Shown here piece by piece: positions 12,103 through 21,331 of a stretch of 22,938 bases of DNA. Origin of the DNA: a virus; the IMG/VR virus record IMGVR_UViG_3300031227_005837, positions 1 to 22,938 of that record; one strand, given 5' to 3'. How positions within the stretch are numbered: the first letter of the stretch is position 1; every line of letters starts with the position of its first letter. Under the pieces are notes generated by a model. The model did not search any database. It saw only the letters and a program-made list of their open reading frames with translations, and was not told the origin of the DNA. The position numbers and the translations under genes were made by a program.

Positions 12103-13223
12103 AATATTTAGTCACATTCGTTTTACTAGCCCTCCTTCTAACCAGCGTTGCCTCTGCCGGACAATTTGATAGAGATAGAATGGACGTTAATGAGGGAATT
12201 ATTAGTAATTTAATTACTTCTATCAAGGCAAAACTGGGTTTTATTCCTAAATTATTGGGAGCAGGTAACGTTTTTCCAACAACCTTAAATAATTGGAGCT
12301 CTGGGGATACTATCACTTCAGCGTGGGCAAACACCTTGGAAGATAAAATCGGGGCAGATGGCTCAGCAATTATTACTTCCTTGGATTATATCGTTAGTAC
12401 CTTAGTCGCCACGACTTCAATTCCAACATTAGATGTTACTTCTTCTCAGGTTTCTGATTTTGATGCTTCGGTCAATTCTTATGTTCACTCATCAACGACA
12501 ATGGTTAAAACCTATGTTCAACCAACCTTTAGTGTCGTTCCAAAATCAAGTGTTTCTTGCGCCGCCACAGGTGAGCTTTGTGACTATGATTATGTTAATG
12601 CTCAAACTTCGGCAGGGGTCTCATCCTCAACCCCAACTCTCGCTGGTAAAGGTAAATTATCAGTAACGGCTGATGATGTTAATGACCCTATCTTTGTCGG
12701 GGACAATGATATTCGGGTAGAAAATTATACTCAAGTTGTTTCAACTTCTAGTGATACTTTTGTTTTTAATGGTGCTGGTTATGGGACAACAACCTTATCA
12801 GGTATTCCTTTTGGGACTTCCACTGTTTTTGAATTTAATGCTTCATCTACCCGTCCCAGTGCTGAAAACACAGTATTCGGGGTGAGGTTTAACGGTGATG
12901 ATACATCTACTTATTCTTGGAATATTTCTATCTTAACAGGAGGTAGTGTTGCTACTGGTGGGGCTGCGAATAATGACGGGGCAGTTTCACTTCAGTGTGA
13001 CAATTTTTGTTCTTATAGACTTTCTCTTGTTAATTCAACTTCCTCGGTTAAAACAGTAATCGTTAGTGGAATGACATATAATAGTACAAACGACCCCGTC
13101 CATTCAATAATTGGTCAATTTGTTTGGAAAAACACAACTGCCTCAGTTAATAAGATTGAGATTGGACCGCATACACACAATACAGTGGGGACTTCAACTT
13201 TAAGAGCAATTGTATTTAAATAG
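12099..13223 (+). CDS. Tail fibre-like protein with a signal peptide
   Basis: Residues 1-20 (MKYLVTFVLLALLLTSVASA) form a good Sec signal with a cut after ASA. Next comes NNWSSGDTITSAWANTLEDK, a motif of phage fibre N-terminal regions (SGDxIxSxxxNxL), then a stretch SQVSDFDASVNSYV like fibre shaft segments. The remaining Thr/Ser-rich beta part has single Cys residues (SCAATGELCDYD, LQCDNFCS) and may bind a receptor. It is unusual that a fibre should be exported; the segment could instead be a membrane-active N-terminus. It overlaps the previous gene (ATGA) and is followed by a small coiled-coil gene. Confidence 0.75.
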   Translation: MKYLVTFVLLALLLTSVASAGQFDRDRMDVNEGIISNLITSIKAKLGFIPKLLGAGNVFPTTLNNWSSGDTITSAWANTLEDKIGADGSAIITSLDYIVSTLVATTSIPTLDVTSSQVSDFDASVNSYVHSSTTMVKTYVQPTFSVVPKSSVSCAATGELCDYDYVNAQTSAGVSSSTPTLAGKGKLSVTADDVNDPIFVGDNDIRVENYTQVVSTSSDTFVFNGAGYGTTTLSGIPFGTSTVFEFNASSTRPSAENTVFGVRFNGDDTSTYSWNISILTGGSVATGGAANNDGAVSLQCDNFCSYRLSLVNSTSSVKTVIVSGMTYNSTNDPVHSIIGQFVWKNTTASVNKIEIGPHTHNTVGTSTLRAIVFK

Positions 13224-13243
13224 ACAACTAAAGACTATAACAA

Positions 13244-13519
13244 ATGGACGAACTACAAAAACAAATCAATGAATTAAAAGAAAGAACCAAAAAACTTGAG
13301 GAGAGTTCTAATTACTCCTTTTCCGAAGGAATGAAAGACCGTTTCTTTGAAAATTCGGTTATAGTTGCTGATTTTGACACTTCTGCTACGACAAAAGTTA
13401 TAAGTTTAACTGGTGGTCCACAAAACATTACCGTAGTTGACCAAAGTAAATTACCAAAAGTCGCAGGTACACTGACTTTAGTTTATAAGGGAACAAGATA
13501 TAAGTTACTCTATGAGTAG
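13244..13519 (+). CDS. Small coiled-coil plus beta protein
   Basis: The 91-aa product starts with a coiled coil (MDELQKQINELKERTKKLEE) and continues as a short beta domain (VIVADFDTSATTKVISLTGG, then TLTLVYKGTRYKLLYE). This shape, coil then beta domain, suits a small fibre or fibre-adaptor trimer. It lies between two tail genes and its end overlaps the next start by 8 nt. Function inferred from position only. Confidence 0.6.
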   Translation: MDELQKQINELKERTKKLEESSNYSFSEGMKDRFFENSVIVADFDTSATTKVISLTGGPQNITVVDQSKLPKVAGTLTLVYKGTRYKLLYE

Positions 13520-15344
13520 ATTCAAAATACCAAATGATGAAAGAAAGTTTAGCCAAGCCAACGATGGTGATGTGGCCGGTAACATTTGGTTATCACAGAA
13601 TCTTGACACTAAGAGTAATAAGGGAAAATTAAGAGTTAGTCCACGATTGGTTGTAAATGTTGCTGATGATTGTGTTGATGGTCTTCATACAGACATCGGA
13701 CGTGTAGTGGCTTTTGCAAAATTCTTTCATACTAAAAATAGTGGGGTTCAGGGTTATTGGGCTGTTTGTGATACCACCCTATTCAAAACAGGTGGTAATC
13801 CAACTAAACCTACTCTTATCTTCGATAAAGATACGATAAGTGGTTCACCAACTGACCTAGAATATGAATCATCAGATATGATTGTTGCCCCTAATGGACT
13901 TCTTGTTTCCACTCACGATGACATTTACTTCTTAAATGATTCAACCACAGCTGATTGGGTTAGTTATTGGAAAACTACATTAAGTCAAACTTTCTCAAAT
14001 GCCTCTGGTTCTCATATGATGGAAACCTTATTTAACCTAACCATTGCTATTTCTGACGGGAATACAATTTGCACGATTGTTTCTCCTTATACTGATACTT
14101 ACGAAACTAAAGCTAAAGTTACTTTGAGAGCTATAGATAAGATTCTATGGATTAAAACTGGTTCAACAAGGGTCTGGGTCGGAACAGTAAACACTACTGG
14201 TGGTGAGGGTTTAGTTTATGAGTGGGACGGAGTAAGTGAGAGAACAGTTAGAGCTTATAAAGTTGGGGCAACTGGAGCATTCGCAGGTCTTGTGAAAGAT
14301 GATGTTCCTTGGATTGTAACTTCTGATGGTTCGCTTAAATATTTCAATGGTTTAGGTTTTGTATTAGCTCCTAATGGACGACTTCCCCATTCTACGACAT
14401 TTTCAATGTTGAAATTAACAGCTACCGGTGTTTTTTATAATAATGACAAGTGGATTCACCCTAACGGAATGAAACTAATTGACGGCAATATCAATCTTTT
14501 AATAAATAACCTTTTAGATGAAGCTACGGATTATACTACTCTAATTGAGAACGAGCCATCAGGTATTTGGGAATATGACGAGAATGTTGGGCTTTATCAT
14601 AAATATTCGGCAACACTAGATACCGCAGGTGCATTAGATAGTGGTCAAAATACGATTGGCTATGCTGGGGCATTGTGGGAAACTAAAAGTAAAGAGGCGG
14701 CATTATTAGCTGGGGTTTCTGTCTATACTGACGATGCCACAACTCTAAAGCACGCCATTTTCTATGACGAATTACCTAATACTATTGCTAAAACTGGGGT
14801 AATTGTTATCCCTTGGCTTCAATCCTTTGAAATTAAGGATGTCTGGCAGAAGTTATGGGTAAAATTCAAGGATTTAGACAATGCTACCGACGAGATAATT
14901 GTTAAATACCGCACCCAAAAAGATAAAGACTTACCAGCCATTTATTCAGCCACTCATACATCAACTACGACTTTTACCATAACCTCTGCTACTGATCTTC
15001 AAACTACAACCAATATCTTAGATGTCGGCAATGAGGTGGAAATAATCATGGCTTCAGGAGCTGGAAAATCAGCTCATATTTCAAGTGTGGCTGTCTCTGG
15101 GACTTATACTTACACTATTACTCTAGACGAAGCAATTTGCCCAGCTTCCGGCACAGGTAAAGTAAGATTTAATAATTGGACAAAACTTGCCACAATAGAT
15201 ACTCAAAATATCACCGAAAAGGTCTTAGCTCTTGGTAAGACATCAGCTGAGTTACAAATTAAATTAGAATTAAGGGGGACAGGAAATAACCCCGAACTTA
15301 ATCAATTAGTCGCTTTATCAGCAACCCAATTACCAATAAAATAA
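13512..15344 (+). CDS. Large beta-rich tail protein, nozzle-like
   Basis: The 610-aa product is nearly all beta, with recurring strand-turn units (WVGTVNTTGGEGLVYEWDG, DDVPWIVTSDGSLKYFNGLG, SDMIVAPNGLLVSTHDDIYF), as in a beta-propeller. The tail nozzle of short-tailed phages (P22 gp10, T7 gp12) is propeller-like and encoded after the connector, so this is a reasonable match in shape and place, but I cannot verify homology. The C-terminal part (IYSATHTSTTTFTITSATDL, IDTQNITEKVLALGKTSAE) looks like a distinct beta domain. It has no signal peptide. Confidence 0.55.
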   Translation: MSRFKIPNDERKFSQANDGDVAGNIWLSQNLDTKSNKGKLRVSPRLVVNVADDCVDGLHTDIGRVVAFAKFFHTKNSGVQGYWAVCDTTLFKTGGNPTKPTLIFDKDTISGSPTDLEYESSDMIVAPNGLLVSTHDDIYFLNDSTTADWVSYWKTTLSQTFSNASGSHMMETLFNLTIAISDGNTICTIVSPYTDTYETKAKVTLRAIDKILWIKTGSTRVWVGTVNTTGGEGLVYEWDGVSERTVRAYKVGATGAFAGLVKDDVPWIVTSDGSLKYFNGLGFVLAPNGRLPHSTTFSMLKLTATGVFYNNDKWIHPNGMKLIDGNINLLINNLLDEATDYTTLIENEPSGIWEYDENVGLYHKYSATLDTAGALDSGQNTIGYAGALWETKSKEAALLAGVSVYTDDATTLKHAIFYDELPNTIAKTGVIVIPWLQSFEIKDVWQKLWVKFKDLDNATDEIIVKYRTQKDKDLPAIYSATHTSTTTFTITSATDLQTTTNILDVGNEVEIIMASGAGKSAHISSVAVSGTYTYTITLDEAICPASGTGKVRFNNWTKLATIDTQNITEKVLALGKTSAELQIKLELRGTGNNPELNQLVALSATQLPIK

Positions 15345-15355
15345 TAATAAATAAT

Positions 15356-16729
15356 ATGCCACCACTAAAAAAAAGCGAAGAGGGTTTAGTTAAACTAAGT
15401 GAGAACTACTCCGTTAATCCCCAGTTTCTTTCTCAGGAAGGGCTACAATCAGCTCAATCTTTTGCAAGTCAAACACCTATTATTTCGTCGGAAAGTTTGG
15501 CTCAAACCCAACCGATGAACTTAGCTTCAGCCCCCGTCTCCACTACCGCTTCAAGTGTCGTGGCTCAATCGGGGAATTTGGCTGAATTAAATCAAGATGT
15601 GGCTACCAAACAAGCAGAATCACAAGCTAGTCTTGGAGAAGTGACCAATTTAATGACCCAAATAGGTGGTCAAAGAGCAGAAGGTCTATCTTTGGCTGAA
15701 TCTAGTGGTTTAAATGAGAAAAATAAACAAATTGCGGAAAATAATGCCGAGATTTTAGCTCTTAGGAATGCTACTAACCAAGAAAAAGAAAGACTAGGTA
15801 AAGTCCCTGGCATGACCCAAGTCGGACTTCGGGGTATATATAATGATATAGATACTCGTAATGCTTTCAAAATAACTAACCTAGAAATGCAGAATGCTTT
15901 TACTTCTATCAATGCTAACTCTTTAATGAAATCAATCGAAACCCAACTTGCTTTAAAATACGAACCACTAGAAACCCAGCTCCAAATTGCCCAAATGAAT
16001 TATCAAAACAACAAAGACTTATTTAATAAAGCCGAACAAAGACAATTTGAGACAGCACAATTTGAACGGAATGCCCAACTAAACCAACAAAAGCAAGATG
16101 ACGAAAGAAAGTATGACTTATTAAATGTCGCATTAGATAGGGGTATTCAATTACCAGCAGATATTATCTCTTATGCAAATAAGGAGGGGGTAACAGCTCA
16201 AGACTTACAGGCCAAGATGGCCCAAAGGGGAATTAGTTTAGCAAAGCCAGAAGATCCACTAGATAGGCAGCTTAAACAGGCTCAATTAGCTAAACTTAGA
16301 GCTCCTGGTGGCGGTGGAGGCGATGGAGTTTCAAGTGAGAAGCCAATGAGCATTGGTCAAATTGAGCAATTTAGACGAAGTTATGGCTGGACTCCCCCAT
16401 TTGGCTTTACTTTGTCACAATTAAATCAATATATTGCGGACAATCCAAATGCCACCAAAGAAGAATTACAAGCGGGAGCAAATTCAATAGGGGGAGTGGG
16501 TGTGACTGGTGAACAAAAAGAAAAAGACGAGAAAGCAATTAGAGATCAACTCTCAACGGTAGAGCTTAAAAAGCTATCAGATTGGGCTGGCACTTCTAGG
16601 TGGTGGCGACATAAGACTCGTGATGTAAATGACTTCTTTAAAAGGGCTGATGAAGCACAATTAAGCCAGATTAAAAGTGCGATTGACTTCGGTTATCCGA
16701 TAGAGGAGATTATTAGTTTTTTGAAATAA
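15356..16729 (+). CDS. Internal virion protein-like, Gln-rich helical
   Basis: The 457-aa product has a disordered N-terminus, Ser/Gln/Ala-rich, then long coiled coils (LNEKNKQIAENNAEILALRN; YNDIDTRNAFKITNLEMQNA; LNQQKQDDERKYDLLNVALD). A Gly run (GGGGGDG, near residue 318) separates an ordered C-terminal part with TSRWWRHKTRDVNDFFKRAD and the end PIEEIISFLK. It precedes the 1266-aa protein by one base. In short-tailed phages such pairs of helical proteins are packed in the head and ejected with DNA. The start leader is AATAATAAATAATATG, no Shine-Dalgarno. No enzyme motif is seen. Confidence 0.55.
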   Translation: MPPLKKSEEGLVKLSENYSVNPQFLSQEGLQSAQSFASQTPIISSESLAQTQPMNLASAPVSTTASSVVAQSGNLAELNQDVATKQAESQASLGEVTNLMTQIGGQRAEGLSLAESSGLNEKNKQIAENNAEILALRNATNQEKERLGKVPGMTQVGLRGIYNDIDTRNAFKITNLEMQNAFTSINANSLMKSIETQLALKYEPLETQLQIAQMNYQNNKDLFNKAEQRQFETAQFERNAQLNQQKQDDERKYDLLNVALDRGIQLPADIISYANKEGVTAQDLQAKMAQRGISLAKPEDPLDRQLKQAQLAKLRAPGGGGGDGVSSEKPMSIGQIEQFRRSYGWTPPFGFTLSQLNQYIADNPNATKEELQAGANSIGGVGVTGEQKEKDEKAIRDQLSTVELKKLSDWAGTSRWWRHKTRDVNDFFKRADEAQLSQIKSAIDFGYPIEEIISFLK

Positions 16730-16730
16730 A

Positions 16731-19700
16731 ATGGCTTTAAATTTATCAGCACTACAACCCAGAAAAAGACAGGGAACTCTGGACACTACGGCTTTATCTA
16801 CTCCACGTCAAAAAAGTGGTGGTGATATTGTTGATATTTTCCTTAACACAGTTAGGGGTATTCCTAGTGCGGTAAATAAACTATTCTTTGAGCAAGAAAC
16901 TGCTCCCCAGAGATTTCTTAAAGAGATAACGGGGTTTCGTTCCCCAGCCGAAAGACAAAGAGATTTATTAGCTCAAAGTCGTGCCACCCGATTACCGAAA
17001 AAAAGATTAGACAGATTTGGTTTACCGATTGCTACACTTGGCAAGCCAACTAGAGGAGAGAGGGAAATTTTAAAAACTGCTACCCCACAAGAACAGGTTT
17101 TATTAGCCAGAGAGGGTGCAATTATGGCAGCAGGATTTGCTGGTTTCGCCCCACAACGAAAACTTTTAACGGGCGTGGCTAAACAAGTCGCCAAATCTAG
17201 CGATATTCAAGTTATTGCCAAACTTATTAAAAAGGAAGTTCCTGAAATGACAGATGATGTGGCCACGAAGTTTGCCACTATCTTTAAGGATTTAAAGAAT
17301 GTTCGACAAGTTGATACGGCCATCAATAAGATTAAGTTTCAATATGTAAAACCTAAAGCTCCAACCAGAGCCCCAACAGGTGTCGTTACTAAAGCCCTTG
17401 AAACCAAGCTACCCACAGTTACGAGTAAAGGGGTTGCTATAAAACCATCTCCCCTCATCCAAGAAGCAAGGAAGTATAAGAGTGCGGAGGAGTTTGTGAA
17501 AGATTTTAATAGAAATGTATCAACAAGAAGCCAAAGCAGACCAGATGGGGTTGACATTGGAATGGATAATTTTGTTAATTCCCTAGATAATAGACCCGCG
17601 ATAAGAACATTTGACAAAGGTGGTGGATATGACAGAGGAAATACAGATATACTCAAATATGTTCCTGCTAAAGATGCAAAAAATATAAAAGCATATTTCT
17701 CTGATGGAAAAGTTCCTGAAGAAATAATAGTATATCGTGGAGGGGGGAAAAGAGTTAGTGGAGAATTGAGAGATGGAGAATACCTAACGACAAATAAAGG
17801 TGTTGCTCAAGCATACGGAACCAAATTTAAAGAATTTAAGGTTAAGACGAAAGATTTATTATTTGACCCGAAAGAGGCAGTAACGGACAGTTCTGGCAAC
17901 AATCAAGGTGTTGTAGTTTATAACCCAGACCATAGTTTAGCGAAAGTAAATAATTACTTAAAAGAAAATAATACTACACTCACTGACATCTATAATAAGG
18001 CACAAGAGGTTAAACCATTAGAAGAAATCTTTACACCAAAAGTCCGCCAGATAAAAACATCAGCGGAAATACCATCACTAGAGAAGACTGTGGAGGGGAT
18101 TAAGCTCCCAGAAAGACAGCCAGTAGCACGATTGCCAGATACAACCCCAGAAGTTCAAAAAGTCTCATATGTTAATGATACAATAAATGAGACAAAGGTC
18201 AATAATGAAATATACAAAGTTGTGGAAAACAGAGATGTCACTAATACTGTTAAAGATGTCTCTACTACCCCACCAGAACCAGCAAGTGACCTATTAACTA
18301 CTCGTAAAATCAAGCAAACTGAAGGATGGAAGGACTTTGCTAAGTATGCTGAGGAGAATTTACAAGAAAAAGACATAAGCCCAGCGATTGTTTTCCGACA
18401 CGCAACAATGACAATGGAAAGGGTGGCTGAGTTCTTAGATGGTGGAATTGGTGGTCGGACATATCGAGAGATTGTCAAACCAGTTTATGACTCGGCTAGG
18501 AAAATGGCAGATGAGGGAAGTATCATTAAAAACGAGGTGGGGAGTTTTCGTGTCTTAGAGGGAAGCTCTATTGACCGTGATGCTTCACTCTTTGCTCAAA
18601 AGAAAATCACCGATGCTCCTGAAAAATCCAAGGAAATCGCTAAATACATAAGAGGTAAATATGACGAACTGATTGAGCGTTTAAATGAGACTAGGGTAAA
18701 AATTGGCATTGAGCCATTCCAAAAAAGACAAGACTATATTACTCACATAAACGAAATTAATGTCCTATCAGAATTGTTTGGAGGAATGGAAAGGATCTCG
18801 GTTAAACGCCATATTAGTAATTTAAAGTCAGAATTACTAGACGCACATCCAGATTGGACTGATGCTAGGGCTTTTGATGCCGCCAAGCGACAAGTGGAGG
18901 GATTGACTGGGGTTGCTCAATATGTAGATGCTCGTCAACCAATCTTTAAGTTTGCCAAACAACGATTGGGAGAATATGAATCTGACCCAAGTATTACTAG
19001 GTCTTTTAATGCCTATCTTTCAAACGCCTTACGTTATATCTATCAAGCCGAAAATGTTGCAAAAAATAAAGCTCTTAAAGATGTTTTGCCCGCTAACGCG
19101 AAAGAGTTTACAAGATTATGGAATACCGAACAAGTTGCTGGACGACAACCCCCATCATTTCTAAGTCCAGTTGCGAAACGAGCACTATCTGCCCTTCGTG
19201 GCACATTGGGGGCTAACACTATTGCTGGCAATTTATCAACGACAATGATGCAGTTGACATCATTTCCACAGGTCTTTGCTTTAGCTGGCCCAGTCAATAC
19301 TTTTTATGGAATCGGTAGCCAATTACGCTCATACATCCCTGGTCTAACTAATATGTATAAATCATCTCGGACAAAAGCCCTACGTGATTTAGATATTGAT
19401 ATTGGTCTCGGAGATAGTCTTATTGACCAATTACTCATTAAGATTGGTAAACACAACAAGATACGAAATACCTCGGCTCGGACAAGACTCGCAGTTGATT
19501 TAGGGAGGGACTTTACGGCTGGCATTATGAAAACTGCCGACCAATTTACCGTTGGAGCTTCATACCAAGCATTTTACCGTAAGGGTCTTATGGATGGCTT
19601 AGAACCAGCCGAGGCGATGGAGTTTGCTGACATTATGGCTGGCAAGACCCAAGCTAATTATTTCAAGGAAGCCCTACCACCATTTCTAAATACCATTGAG

Positions 19701-20531
19701 GGTAAAACACTTGGTCAATTTGGCACTTATGGGATGAACCAGTGGGAGCTATTTAAGAGAGACTTTGGAAAAGATTTTAAGTTTGATGAAAAAAATCCCA
19801 AGAGTGTTAAGAATTTCTTTAAACAATTTATGGTCTTTCTAACCTCTGCCTATCTGGTTGACTCTATATCAGAAGATACCTTTGGTCGCCAACCCTATGA
19901 TGTCAAGAGTCTCGTTGATGATTCAGTTGGTTTTGCCAAGGGCGAATTGACTAGCGGGCAATTACTTGACACCTCAAAAGAAACCATCAGTTCGTATATC
20001 CCGTTTATGAGTAGTGTTAAATTTAATTCTCTACCCCCAGTTGCTGAATTTGTGAAGGATGTTATTAACGCTGTTGTTGGGACTGGTGATAAACAAGAAA
20101 AATCAACTAAAAACCTTTCAGAAAAGTGGTCGTATAACATACTCTTACCTTATGGTGGAAACCAGTTAAGAAAGTCGTTACAGGGAATAGAGGCATCCGC
20201 AAAAGTTGATTTACCGTTTGTTCGTAATACTTCTAAGAATCTCGATATACAAAACAACCTTGACCAAGCTAAATCTATTCTGTTCGGGCCTTATGCCACC
20301 GAAGAATCAATCAGTTATTTTGAAAACCAAAAGAGAAGGGAGGGTATAAAGGAGCAATATGAAATAACTGGAACAATCACCAGCGATGAAAACATTGCCA
20401 AATTAGACAAGATGTCTGATGAAGAATTTGATATTTACACAGACCAATATGCAACCTCAACAAAAAAGACAATAAATAATAAGATGGGGAAAAGTAGTCG
20501 CCCATCATTAGAAAGTATATTTTCACGATGA
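16731..20531 (+). CDS. 1266-aa internal virion protein with ADP-ribosyltransferase-like segment
   Basis: This is the largest gene and the best candidate for an ejected internal protein. It is helical and Lys/Arg-rich at the N-terminus. Residues about 245-405 form a distinct insert with VPEEIIVYRGGGKR (R336) and DGEYLTTNKGVAQAYG (T353/T354), which matches the Arg of strand 1 and the S/T-x-S/T of ADP-ribosyltransferases, as in polyvalent phage proteins; I see no clear ExE motif, so activity is uncertain. The C-terminal half is helical with hydrophobic stretches (TIAGNLSTTMMQLTSFPQ, then VFALAG; FMVFLTSAYLVDSI) that could insert in a membrane on ejection. The start has no spacing from its neighbour and ATGA links it to the next gene. 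Confidence 0.7.
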   Translation: MALNLSALQPRKRQGTLDTTALSTPRQKSGGDIVDIFLNTVRGIPSAVNKLFFEQETAPQRFLKEITGFRSPAERQRDLLAQSRATRLPKKRLDRFGLPIATLGKPTRGEREILKTATPQEQVLLAREGAIMAAGFAGFAPQRKLLTGVAKQVAKSSDIQVIAKLIKKEVPEMTDDVATKFATIFKDLKNVRQVDTAINKIKFQYVKPKAPTRAPTGVVTKALETKLPTVTSKGVAIKPSPLIQEARKYKSAEEFVKDFNRNVSTRSQSRPDGVDIGMDNFVNSLDNRPAIRTFDKGGGYDRGNTDILKYVPAKDAKNIKAYFSDGKVPEEIIVYRGGGKRVSGELRDGEYLTTNKGVAQAYGTKFKEFKVKTKDLLFDPKEAVTDSSGNNQGVVVYNPDHSLAKVNNYLKENNTTLTDIYNKAQEVKPLEEIFTPKVRQIKTSAEIPSLEKTVEGIKLPERQPVARLPDTTPEVQKVSYVNDTINETKVNNEIYKVVENRDVTNTVKDVSTTPPEPASDLLTTRKIKQTEGWKDFAKYAEENLQEKDISPAIVFRHATMTMERVAEFLDGGIGGRTYREIVKPVYDSARKMADEGSIIKNEVGSFRVLEGSSIDRDASLFAQKKITDAPEKSKEIAKYIRGKYDELIERLNETRVKIGIEPFQKRQDYITHINEINVLSELFGGMERISVKRHISNLKSELLDAHPDWTDARAFDAAKRQVEGLTGVAQYVDARQPIFKFAKQRLGEYESDPSITRSFNAYLSNALRYIYQAENVAKNKALKDVLPANAKEFTRLWNTEQVAGRQPPSFLSPVAKRALSALRGTLGANTIAGNLSTTMMQLTSFPQVFALAGPVNTFYGIGSQLRSYIPGLTNMYKSSRTKALRDLDIDIGLGDSLIDQLLIKIGKHNKIRNTSARTRLAVDLGRDFTAGIMKTADQFTVGASYQAFYRKGLMDGLEPAEAMEFADIMAGKTQANYFKEALPPFLNTIEGKTLGQFGTYGMNQWELFKRDFGKDFKFDEKNPKSVKNFFKQFMVFLTSAYLVDSISEDTFGRQPYDVKSLVDDSVGFAKGELTSGQLLDTSKETISSYIPFMSSVKFNSLPPVAEFVKDVINAVVGTGDKQEKSTKNLSEKWSYNILLPYGGNQLRKSLQGIEASAKVDLPFVRNTSKNLDIQNNLDQAKSILFGPYATEESISYFENQKRREGIKEQYEITGTITSDENIAKLDKMSDEEFDIYTDQYATSTKKTINNKMGKSSRPSLESIFSR

Positions 20532-21331
20532 GTATTCCCAAAGAAAAACTTAAAGAATTAGTCCTAGCCACCGCAATTAAGAAACTGCGGGGTGATCTTG
20601 ACGACTTAAAGGAAAAAGACAAAGGGGACAAAGGAGATACGATTGTCGGCCCAGTTGGCCCTCAAGGTCTTCAGGGTGGAGATGGAAAATCAATTATCGG
20701 CCCGAAAGGGGAAAAAGGTGTTTCTGGCAAGGACGGCAAGGACGCAGACCCCTTGAGGACGGCCGAATTGGCCTCTAAAATCGCTCAGGACGCATTAAAA
20801 CCACTTATCCCTACGATTCCGCAGATTAAAGAAGAATTACCACTTACAGGCGAAAAAATCCGAGATAATCTAGAAGATTTAAAAGGTAAAGAACGACTAG
20901 ATAAAAAAGCAATTCGGGGACTTGACGACCTTGAAAAGAAGGTTGACAAGAATAAAAACGGTGGAGTTCGGGTGATCGGTGGCCGAGCGGGAATATACCT
21001 TTATGTTGACGGTGAAAAAAAGGGTTTAGTCAATACGGTCAACCTAATCGCTGGCACGGGTATAACTTTAACTTATGCACGGGAATTTGGCAGAAACGAC
21101 ATTACTGTCAGCAACGACAGTGTTGCAGGCACAGTTTTGGTGGCAACAGGAACGGTTGATGGGGCAAATGCAGACTTTACCTTTACTAAAAAGCCCTCTG
21201 TTATTATTACTGATGGGGTCGCCTATCAGGAGACCAATAAATTAGGGGAAACAATTTGGACGTGGACGGCTGGAACACTCACAGCCACATTAACAATTCC
21301 CCCACAAAGTGATGTTTATGGATTATCGTAA
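20528..21331 (+). CDS. Collagen-like tail fibre protein
   Basis: Residues 33-73 carry broken Gly-X-Y repeats (GDKGDTIVGPVGPQGLQG and GPKGEKGVSGKDGKD), which form a collagen-type triple helix in phage fibres. A helical, coil-like segment precedes and follows them. The C-terminal part, GAGIYLYVDG-like (GRAGIYLYVDGEKKGLVNTV) then NLIAGTGITLTYA and DITVSND, is of the kind seen in fibre distal domains, ending in a beta domain (LVATGTVDGANADFTFTKKP). ATGA joins it to the previous gene. A trimeric fibre, perhaps a stalk for the next protein, is likely. Confidence 0.8.
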   Translation: MSIPKEKLKELVLATAIKKLRGDLDDLKEKDKGDKGDTIVGPVGPQGLQGGDGKSIIGPKGEKGVSGKDGKDADPLRTAELASKIAQDALKPLIPTIPQIKEELPLTGEKIRDNLEDLKGKERLDKKAIRGLDDLEKKVDKNKNGGVRVIGGRAGIYLYVDGEKKGLVNTVNLIAGTGITLTYAREFGRNDITVSNDSVAGTVLVATGTVDGANADFTFTKKPSVIITDGVAYQETNKLGETIWTWTAGTLTATLTIPPQSDVYGLS

